Positions 32,476 to 40,600 of a stretch of DNA of 64,000 nt are shown in pieces. How positions within the stretch are numbered: position 1 is the stretch's first letter; every line of letters begins with the position of its first letter. Below the pieces are notes generated by a model. The model saw nothing but the letters and a program-made list of their open reading frames with translations. It was not told the origin of the DNA and did not search any database. The DNA is from Bacteroidales bacterium (GTDB taxonomy: Bacteria; Bacteroidota; Bacteroidia; Bacteroidales; M50B96), in assembly GCA_021740905.1 (NCBI GenBank), contig JAIOYV010000014.1, positions 1-64,000 on the forward strand, read 5' to 3'. A program made the translations under genes and the position numbers.

Positions 32476-33678
32476 ATGGACGATATACTAGCACTTATTA
32501 AAGGAAAATCTATCGAAATTTTCAATGAACTGAAGTTTATCCGTCAGCACCTGCACAAACACCCCGAGCTATCATTCGAGGAACACGAAACGGCAGCCTT
32601 TGTGGCTCAGAGACTTGATGCAATGGGCATCTCATATAAAAGTGGCCTTGCAGGGACGGGTATTATCGGGAGCATAATCGGAACTAAAGAGAACTGTGAA
32701 AAAAAACGGATTGTTGCTCTTCGGGCTGATATGGATGCCTTGCCCATAGTTGAAGAAAATCAAATAGACTATAAATCTCTCAATGCGGGAAAAATGCACG
32801 CCTGTGGCCACGATGTGCACACTGCATCGCTATTGGGTGCTGCTAAAATCCTTGCTTCGATAAAAGATCAGTTTTCCGGGACTGTACTGTTGGTTTTTCA
32901 ACCCGGGGAAGAACGGATACCAGGGGGTGCAAAACTCTTGCTGGAAGCTGGAGCCCTGGACAATCCAAAGCCAGACCTTGTTATTGGGCAACATGTAATG
33001 CCTTCGATGGAAGTAGGGACCATCGGCTTTAGAGAAGGCCTATACATGGCCTCGTCCGACGAGGTTTTTCTTACAATTCGCGGAAAAGGGGGCCATGCGG
33101 CCATGCCCCACGACATAACCGACACGGTGTTGATCGCCTCCCATATTATCGTGGCCCTGCAGCAGATCGTAAGCAGAAACGCTAATGCCTCAACCCCCAC
33201 AGTATTGTCGTTTGGAAAAATAATTTCCAACGGGGCTGTTAATGTGATCCCTTCGGAAGTAAGGATTGAAGGCACTTTCCGCACAATGGACGAGGAATGG
33301 CGGGCCAAAGCCAAGCTGAAAATAGCCAACATTGCGCAATCCATTGCCCACGGAATGGGTGCAGAGTGTGAGGTGGAGATCAGACACGGTTATCCTTTCC
33401 TCGTAAATAATGAAACCATTACCCAACAAGCCAAGGATTTTGCCAAGACCTACCTGCCTCCTGAAAATGTTGAAGATATGAGCATCCGAATGACCGCCGA
33501 AGATTTTGCCTATTATTCGCAAAAGTTTCCGGCTTGTTTTTTCCGGCTTGGTACCGGCAATAAATCCAAAGGGATTACTTCCCAACTCCACACCTCCACA
33601 TTCGACATTGACGAAGAAGCCCTTAAAATAGGTGCAGGTATGATGGCTTGGCTGGCGTATTCATTTTTGAATGACTAA
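32476..33678 (+). CDS. M20-family metallo-amidohydrolase (N-acyl amino acid hydrolase-like)
   Basis: A 400-residue M20D peptidase/amidohydrolase. The binuclear metal site is marked by RADMDALP, HACGHDVHTASLLG and QPGEER. The dimerisation domain follows (GKGGHAAMPH), and the C-terminal RMTAEDFAYYSQ closes the catalytic domain. Family members hydrolyse N-acyl amino acids, hippurate or indole-acetyl amino acids; the exact substrate is not determinable. The protein has no signal peptide and is predicted cytoplasmic. Length and motifs are normal. Confidence 0.93.
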   Translation: MDDILALIKGKSIEIFNELKFIRQHLHKHPELSFEEHETAAFVAQRLDAMGISYKSGLAGTGIIGSIIGTKENCEKKRIVALRADMDALPIVEENQIDYKSLNAGKMHACGHDVHTASLLGAAKILASIKDQFSGTVLLVFQPGEERIPGGAKLLLEAGALDNPKPDLVIGQHVMPSMEVGTIGFREGLYMASSDEVFLTIRGKGGHAAMPHDITDTVLIASHIIVALQQIVSRNANASTPTVLSFGKIISNGAVNVIPSEVRIEGTFRTMDEEWRAKAKLKIANIAQSIAHGMGAECEVEIRHGYPFLVNNETITQQAKDFAKTYLPPENVEDMSIRMTAEDFAYYSQKFPACFFRLGTGNKSKGITSQLHTSTFDIDEEALKIGAGMMAWLAYSFLND

Positions 33679-33693
33679 ATTTTTGTAAATTTG
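33666..33693 (+). promoter_or_regulatory. Bacteroidota-type promoter for the PD-(D/E)XK gene
   Basis: TTTG (33666-33669), 16 bp, TAAATTTG (33686-33693), ending 19 bp before the ATG at 33713. The -33 element lies inside the end of the M20 coding sequence. Confidence 0.5.
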
Positions 33694-33712
33694 GGGGATA
33701 AATCCCAGAGAA

Positions 33713-34312
33713 ATGGAAAGTGAAAAGAAACAGGTAAACGAACCAATTGCTGAATACGGAAGGCCAGTGACTTTTGATGATGTTTGGAAAATGTTTCAGG
33801 TAACTGATAAACAGTTTAAGGAGACTGACAAGCAAATGAAGGAGACCGATGAAAGAATGAAGGAGACCGATAAAAGGATGAAAGACCTACAGAATCTTTT
33901 TATTGGTCAGTGGGGGAAACTTATCGAATCGTTGGTGAAAGGAGACTTAGTACGTGTTCTCAATGAATGGGGTATTGCTGTTCAAGATACTTCGGAACGA
34001 AGAAAAGGAAATTATAAAGGCACCAGCTATGAGTTCGACATTATTGCCCGAAATGGCAAGGAAGTAGTATTTGTAGAAGTAAAAACTACCCTGCGGCCAA
34101 ATGATGTCAAGGATTTTATTGATAAATTACACCATGTAAAAGAATGGTTGCAGGAATATAAAGACAACATTATTTATGGTGCAATGGCATTCCTCACCGA
34201 CGAAGGCGCCAGTGCGCGCATGGCCGAGAAAAAAGGTTTATTTGTGATCAGGGCAACGGGCGACAGTGCGGCCATAGTAAATGAAAAGGATTTTAGGCCA
34301 CAAGGCTTTTAA
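33713..34312 (+). CDS. PD-(D/E)XK nuclease-fold protein with coiled-coil repeats (DUF3782-like)
   Basis: A 199-residue protein. Residues 30-60 hold tandem heptads (KETDKQM, KETDERM, KETDKRM) that should form a coiled coil; the DNA repeats there in near-identical 21-bp units. The C-terminal domain has the nuclease-fold core: Asp in YEFDIIARNG and the E-x-K in VFVEVKTTL. This arrangement is common in bacterial DUF3782-type proteins of unknown role, often linked to mobile DNA. Repeat number probably varies by slippage. Activity is unproven. Confidence 0.75.
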   Translation: MESEKKQVNEPIAEYGRPVTFDDVWKMFQVTDKQFKETDKQMKETDERMKETDKRMKDLQNLFIGQWGKLIESLVKGDLVRVLNEWGIAVQDTSERRKGNYKGTSYEFDIIARNGKEVVFVEVKTTLRPNDVKDFIDKLHHVKEWLQEYKDNIIYGAMAFLTDEGASARMAEKKGLFVIRATGDSAAIVNEKDFRPQGF

Positions 34313-34389
34313 TAAATCATCCTTCATTTTTCTTGAACATTCTATCATTTCCTTTGTCTTGGTGACTACATATTACAAGATTGAAATCA

Positions 34390-34767
34390 ATGTTAAAAAA
34401 CACAAGGGCTGTATTGCGTATCATACTCGGAGGAATAGTCCTGATCTTTGGATTGAACAACTTCCTTCATTTTATCCCGATGGAGATTCCTTCCGGAAAT
34501 GCTCAAGTATTATGGTCAGCCTTCGATCAAAGTGCCTATTTTTTCCCAATGCTTGGAGGCATTGAAATCCTCCTTGGCCTGGTGTTGATTTCTGGGTTTT
34601 GGACAAAGCTTGCCTTATTAATACTTTTTCCAATCAGTATCAATGCCCTGCTGTTCCACCTTTTTTTATTTCCTGAAAAAGTGGGCGCCGCCGCTGCATT
34701 GTTTACGTTGAACATTTACTTTATTATTTTGAATTTCAAGGAATACAAACATTTGATTAATAAATAA
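34390..34767 (+). CDS. DoxX-like small membrane protein
   Basis: A 125-residue protein with four hydrophobic segments (LRIILGGIVLIFGLNNFL, FFPMLGGIEILLGLVLI, LALLILFPISINALLF, AALFTLNIYFIILNF), the pattern of the DoxX-like family. The ATG at 34390 is preferred over the TTG-initiated frame at 34381. It lies 20 bp before a nitroreductase gene on the same strand, so the two may form an operon. Function unknown; some DoxX relatives act in redox balance at the membrane. Confidence 0.72.
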   Translation: MLKNTRAVLRIILGGIVLIFGLNNFLHFIPMEIPSGNAQVLWSAFDQSAYFFPMLGGIEILLGLVLISGFWTKLALLILFPISINALLFHLFLFPEKVGAAAALFTLNIYFIILNFKEYKHLINK

Positions 34768-34787
34768 TTACTAATATTATAAACAAA

Positions 34788-35369
34788 ATGAAAGCACAAG
34801 CCAAAAAAGATTTCCGGGTTCACGAATTTATAGAGAAACGTTGGAGCCCGCGGGCCTATTCCGACAAACCAGTATCGCAGGGTAAAATAAATTCGTTGTT
34901 TGAGGCCGCCCGGTGGGCAGCATCGAGCCGGAACGGGCAACCTTGGCGGTTTATCTATGCTACAAAAGAAAACAAAGAAACCTACGACAAGATATTTAAA
35001 GTAATGGTAGAATGGAACCAGTCGTGGGCAAAAACGGCCCCGCTCCTGATCCTCACCATAGCCAAAACCAAAGACGAAAAAGGAAGGCCATTGGGACACT
35101 CTATGTACGATTTGGGCTTGGCACTTGGCAACCTAACCACTCAAGCAACTTCGGAGGGTATCTTCCTTCACCACATGGGAGGTATCGATCCTCAGATTGC
35201 AAGGGAATTGTTTGACATACCCGAAAATTATGAAGCCATCACCATGATCGCTGCTGGCTATCCGGGTGATATTGCAAATATCCCAGCCGATATTGCTGCC
35301 GGTGAATATGCCATACAGGAACGTAACCCACAAAGCGAGTTCGTTTTCAGCAATAAGTTTGGGGAGTAA
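34788..35369 (+). CDS. Nitroreductase-family flavoprotein
   Basis: A 193-residue FMN-binding nitroreductase fold. It has the N-terminal EKRWSPRAYSD block with FMN-phosphate-contacting Arg, AARWAASSRNGQPWRF, and the C-terminal IAAGYPGDIANIP. Enzymes of this family reduce nitro groups, quinones or flavins using NAD(P)H; the real substrate is unknown. It follows the DoxX-like gene by 20 bp and is followed by the RNase P RNA gene. A second, different nitroreductase is encoded at 55803. Confidence 0.9.
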   Translation: MKAQAKKDFRVHEFIEKRWSPRAYSDKPVSQGKINSLFEAARWAASSRNGQPWRFIYATKENKETYDKIFKVMVEWNQSWAKTAPLLILTIAKTKDEKGRPLGHSMYDLGLALGNLTTQATSEGIFLHHMGGIDPQIARELFDIPENYEAITMIAAGYPGDIANIPADIAAGEYAIQERNPQSEFVFSNKFGE

Positions 35370-35422
35370 GAATATTTTACCCGATAAACAAGATATATAG
35401 TGGTTAGCCATTAAATAGTCAG

Positions 35423-35430
35423 TACTTTTG
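35423..35430 (+). promoter_or_regulatory. -7 element of the rnpB promoter
   Basis: TACTTTTG, a full TAnnTTTG match, ends 5 bp before the first base of the RNase P RNA P1 helix. No good TTTG is seen at the upstream distance. Confidence 0.55.
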
Positions 35431-35435
35431 TCGGG

Positions 35436-35792
35436 AAAGCAGGCCGTTCTATCGCTGCTCCACCTAAGGTGGGGGAGAGGAAAGTCCGGGCAACGCAGGG
35501 CACCATTCTTCCAAGCGGAAGATATCCGTGAGGGTATTGAAGTGTAATAGAAAATAACCGTCACGACTTAAGTCGGGATAAGGGTGGAAAGGTAGGGTAA
35601 GAGCCTACCAGGGCTGTGGGCGACCATAGCTGCTGTGCACCAAATGGGTTGTAAGACCATGTATACCGGCAAACGAGGACGGCCCGTCCGATGCCGGGGG
35701 GTAGGTCGCTTGATCCCGTATTATGCGGGACTAGATAAATGATAGGAGTCCCGATTTATCGGGAAACAGAATCCGGCTTACAGGCCTGCTTT
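35436..35792 (+). ncRNA. rnpB: RNase P RNA (bacterial type A)
   Basis: About 357 nt. The universally conserved 5' block GAGGAAAGTCCGGGCA and the 3' block ACAGAATCCGGCTTACAGGC are both present. The P1 helix is formed by AAAGCAGGCC at 35436 and GGCCTGCTTT ending at 35792. The RNA is the catalytic part of the enzyme that trims the 5' leader of tRNA precursors. The P1 stem followed by TCTTTTGTTTTT can serve as the terminator. Its last 15 bp overlap the end of the convergent methyltransferase gene. Confidence 0.96.
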
Positions 35793-36929
35793 CTTTTGTT
35801 TTTGACTTCCTTCGTATAGCGAATAGTTTATAAATCGACATTCCAATGCGCCATTATATAATACTGTCTTACTGGTGCTCTTTAAACCTACAGCTTTGCT
35901 GGCTTCCACGTTAGCCGTCAGGATCCAGGCATCGTAGCCCATCCATTCGTGCTTTAACCGGCTCCCGATGTTTCCATACAAAGAAAGCAGGTCGGGGATG
36001 TCGAGCCTTTCCCCATAAGGAGGGTTCATCATTATCACTCCATCACTGGGAATTGCCTGCAATTTTTCAAAATCTTTCGTGAAACATTTTACAGTATCCC
36101 CAATGCCCAACCGCTTTAGACTTGCCTTTGCCATACGTGAAAAAACAGGGCTAATATCGGAGCAAATAATATCAGGCCCTTGCTGTAGAACAGGCAAGCC
36201 GGCTTTCAGTTTTAGGTATAGTGCCTCGTCGTAATCGTGCCAATTCATAAAACCATATTCGGTACGGATGACCCCCGGAGCGACATTATGAGCGATCATG
36301 GCCGCTTCGATGCCCAGAGTGCCCGAGCCGCACATAGGGTCGACGAAAGGGCTTTTCTTGTCCCAACCCGACAATAATACCATGCCCGCGGCCAACACTT
36401 CGTTCAATGGGGCAATATGATGCCCGCTGCGGTAGCCCCGCATAAAAAGGGGGTCGCCCGAACTGTCCAACGAAATATCGCATTTGTTTTCGCTGATGTG
36501 CACGTGGATACGCAAATCGGGATGCAGGACATTCACCGAAGGCCGTTGTCCATATTGGTCCCTAAAATAGTCGACCACTGCATCTTTTGTACGCAAAGCC
36601 ACATATTTGGAATGAGTAAATATTTTTGAGTTGACAACGGAATCGATGGCCAATTCGCCAGTGTAGGCCATGTAATTGTCCCATTTCATTTTTTTGACCT
36701 GCCGATAAAAATCGTCCTGATCACGAAATGTAAACTGATGGATGGGGCTTAAAATCCGCAGGGCGGTGCGTAGCCTGATATTTGCTTTGTACATCAGTTC
36801 TTTATCGCCCACAAATGACACGGCGCGGTTTAGGATTTTCACATCCGTACCACCTATTTCGCGGATTTCCTGTGCCAAAACCTCTTCCAGACCGAAAAAT
36901 GTCTTGGCTATAAATGTCTTATTTTGCAT
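35778..36929 (-). CDS. THUMP-domain 23S rRNA (guanine-N2) methyltransferase, RlmL-like
   Basis: A 383-residue RNA methyltransferase of the RlmL N-terminal-half type. An N-terminal THUMP/ferredoxin-like RNA-binding part (ETRUE pattern around VSFVGDKELMYKANIRLRTA) is followed by a Rossmann SAM domain with VDPMCGSGTLGIEAAMIA and the catalytic MMNPPYGERL motif. E. coli RlmL makes m2G2445 in 23S rRNA, but there it is fused to a second methyltransferase absent here. The last codons (K-A-G-L-stop) are read from the opposite strand of the rnpB P1 helix. Confidence 0.9.
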   Translation of the reverse strand: MQNKTFIAKTFFGLEEVLAQEIREIGGTDVKILNRAVSFVGDKELMYKANIRLRTALRILSPIHQFTFRDQDDFYRQVKKMKWDNYMAYTGELAIDSVVNSKIFTHSKYVALRTKDAVVDYFRDQYGQRPSVNVLHPDLRIHVHISENKCDISLDSSGDPLFMRGYRSGHHIAPLNEVLAAGMVLLSGWDKKSPFVDPMCGSGTLGIEAAMIAHNVAPGVIRTEYGFMNWHDYDEALYLKLKAGLPVLQQGPDIICSDISPVFSRMAKASLKRLGIGDTVKCFTKDFEKLQAIPSDGVIMMNPPYGERLDIPDLLSLYGNIGSRLKHEWMGYDAWILTANVEASKAVGLKSTSKTVLYNGALECRFINYSLYEGSQKQKKAGL

Positions 36930-37697
36930 GAACTTATTTTGAGTTTATCTGGCAAAAATACGATTCCTTGACATCATTAAGAAATAGATTGCATATCTAC
37001 TGGTATTGAGCCTCGTGTTTCGTGTTTCGAGTTTCGGGCAAATGCTCGCCAGACTATAGGATTGACGCGATGGATTGTAAAGACGCGATTTATCGTGTCT
37101 CAAGAAAACCGATAGGCGATTTGCCGACCTGTGACTGGTAATTGTTGGAAATTCTTTGAACATGAAACCCGAAAAGAGAAGTACCAAATCCGAAAAAGGA
37201 AACATCTAACAGCACTCAAAATTTCAATAAAAGCGAACTAAATCAAATCGAATCGATTTATTCAATAATTATCAAAATTTCGCTTCCTCTTCAATTTTTG
37301 AAAGTAAAAAACAAGGTCAAAGCAATAAAATATCAGTAGATTTTACTCATCCGACAAAGAATCAACGAGAAAATTTGCTTTTTTTTAGACCCAATAATTT
37401 GCCAGCCTGGCACTGGTATATTGATCGATCATCCAACTTAATCAATTTTATATCAATAATCTAAAAATAAAACTATTTTAAAGATTTGCATAACTTTCAA
37501 GTGAAATTTTCGTAGTGATCCATTAATTTTGTATTAAGGATGAATCAAAGTTTTAAAATTCTGAAATTATTTCTAATTTTGATTGTTATGAAGCAATTCT
37601 GTGATTCAGAATCAACATATAGTTCAACAACGAACATGATAGTATGGTAATGAGAACTTTACATAATAAATAATTTTAATAACTAACATTTAAATCT
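36930..37697. other. 768-bp non-coding gap upstream of the SprB-repeat gene
   Basis: No gene supportable. It contains a TTTCGTGTTTCGAGTTTCGG-like low-complexity stretch near 37020 and a palindrome AGACGCGATTTATCGTGTCT at 37081-37100. Two TAATTTTG elements at 37524-37531 and 37574-37581 could be -7 sites for the adhesin gene. The right half is strongly A/T-rich. Confidence 0.5.
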
Positions 37698-40600
37698 ATG
37701 AAGAAAAAGTATTTTACATTTCTCGGATTGATGCTGGGTTGCCTGTTTATTTTCACCCAGGCCAATTCCCAGATTACGGTAAATCCAGTAATTACCGATA
37801 TTACTTGTAATGGATATTCTGATGGTGCCATCAACATATCACCTTTGGGTGGTTCAGGCACCTACATTTTTGATTGGTCGAACGGAGCTACAACACAGAA
37901 CGTGTCCGGGTTAGCTGCCGGAGCTTATACTGTGACAGTTACGGAAGACCTAAGTGCCCCATTTTCGTGGAGCTATACCAACACTGGAAACAATCATACT
38001 ATTATGGTCCCTAGCACGATTGTTATTTCAATTGATGGAATAGCACCTGCCTCTGGCGATTATATTGGAGCATTTTATAATGTTTCCGGTGGAGGCCTTG
38101 CATGTGGTGGATATATTCCTTATTCCGGTTCTTCTACTGCTCTTGCGGCATGGGGGACACAGGCTGGGATGAACGATGGTTTTGCCACAAGCGAAGTGTT
38201 AAAATTCAAGTATTATAGAGCTTCGACAGGGGTGGTAATCGATCTTACCGCAACCTTTGCAGCAGGCTGGCCGAATACGGATACCTATGCGACCGGCGGT
38301 ATGAGCGTTTTAGAATCATTGACGGGTACCTCACCTGTTGCTCAATTTGCAGTTCAATCGGCAACAGTTGGCGACCCAGGTGCAATAAACCCAAATGGGA
38401 CTGTTACCAATGTATCGGCAAGTGGCGGCAGCAATGGGGCCATCGACTTGAATGTGCTTGGTGGTACAGCCCCTTACACCTTTGACTGGGGTGGTGGCGT
38501 TACCGTTGAAGACAGGACAGGGCTTACTGCTGCAACCTATACGGTTACGGTTACCGATGCCAACTTATGTACTGGATCGGCCCCTTACACTGTAACAGAA
38601 CCAACAGCTGTTACCCTTAGCCCCAATGTTACCAATGTAACCTGCTATGGAGGAAGCGATGGCGCCATTGACCTAACTGTAAGTGGTGGAACTTTACCTT
38701 ATACAATAGTATGGGATGCAAGTATCACTGCCGAAGACCTTTCAGGCCTGACCGCCGGATCGCACAATGTGGTAGTTACCGATGCAGGTGGTTTTGTAGC
38801 TTCTGGAAGCTATACCGTGAATCAACCATTAGAGATTTCTATTGCCGCCACCACCACCGATGTTACTTGCAATGGCGGTACAAATGGGGCAATTGAGGTT
38901 ACGGTTACAAACGGTGTTGCAACGATAGCTTACGCATGGAGCAATTCCGCAACTACCGAAGACCTGAGCAATGTGGGTGCTGGCACGTATATCCTAAACA
39001 TAACTGATGGCAGTGGCTGTACTGCTTCAGGAAGCTGGACTGTGAACGAACCTGCTGCTGCATTAAACCTAGCTTATGCTGTCAACAATGTAAGCACCTT
39101 TGGAGCTTCCGATGGTTCAATCATTCTCACAGTTAGCGGTGGAACAAGCCCTTACTCTTTTTCATGGTCGAATTCTGCAACAACCAAAGATATTTCAGGG
39201 TTAGCTGCCGGTTTTTATCAGATTACAGTAACTGATGATAATGCTTGTTCAATTACAGGTCAAGCCGAAGTTTCTGATGCACCTCCCGCTTCGTTTTTAG
39301 TAACCGGTGTCAAAACCGATGTAAGCTGCAATGGTTTGTGCGATGGAAGTATTGATGTTTCTGTGTCAGGAGGCATCTTGCCATACTCATATATTTGGTC
39401 ACAGGGTGGCAATACTCAAGATGTATCAGGACTTTGCGCCGGCACTTATACAGTTACTGTTTCCGATGCAACAGGTAGTTCGGTACCTACCTTTAATTGG
39501 ACTTTTTCAACAACCGACTTTAACCACTCCATAATAATTCCTGCAACAGGCATAACTATTGATGGTCAGCCTCCCGTTGCCGGAGATTATTTCGGAGTTT
39601 TTTATAATACTCCAAGTGGCCTAGCTTGTGGTGGATACCAAATGTATCCTGCAACAGGGGTAACCTCGGTAGCTGCATGGGGAACCGAATCGGGCATGAA
39701 CAATGGGTTTGCCCCTGGCGAAGTTTTCAAATGGAAATATTTCAGGGTAGCCGATGGAGCAGAAATCACTTTGGGCAATGCGACTTATAGCCCGCCTATC
39801 CCATTTGCCGGAATCGTAAATGACAGCACGTATGCACCTAATGGAGGAAGTATGATCCTCACTTTATCAGGAATTTCTTCACCACCGGCTTCAGCTCAAA
39901 CCGAAGTCTTAACTTTTACCATTACCGAACCAAGTGCTATTGCAATCTCAGGAACTCCAAGTCATGTAATGTGCAATGGAGGTTCCGATGGTACTGTTGA
40001 TATTACCGTTAGTGGTGGAAGCGCACCTTATTCATATTTATGGTCAAGCGGTCAGATAGTGGATGATATTAGTGGGTTAACAGCTGGTGATTATACAGTT
40101 ACAGTAACCGATGCTTCGTTCTGTACTGCACAGATGACATTTACCGTGACCGAACCCGATGCACTTATTATAACAGGGGATGTTACATTCGTTTCTTGCA
40201 ATGGCATGTCTGATGGGGCAGTGGACGCAACGATAACTGGCGGGACTTCTCCATTTACTTTTGCGTGGTCGAATTTAGCAGCCACTGAAGATATTTCGGG
40301 CCTTTCTGCCGATACATATATATTAACTGTAACCGACAGTCAGGGATGTGTTGCAACAAACTCTTTTGTAGTTGAAGAACCCATTATGTTAGCTGCTTCA
40401 GGAACACCAACAAACCTTCTTTGTTACAATGATAATAGTGGTGCAATTGACCTGACTGTAACAGGGGGAACACTTCCTTATGGCTACTTATGGTCCAATT
40501 CAAGCATGAACGAAGATTTAAGCGGAATTGCAGCTGGCACTTATGATGTTACTGTTACCGATGCCAATGGATGTATTGCCTATGCGTCGACTACAGTGAC

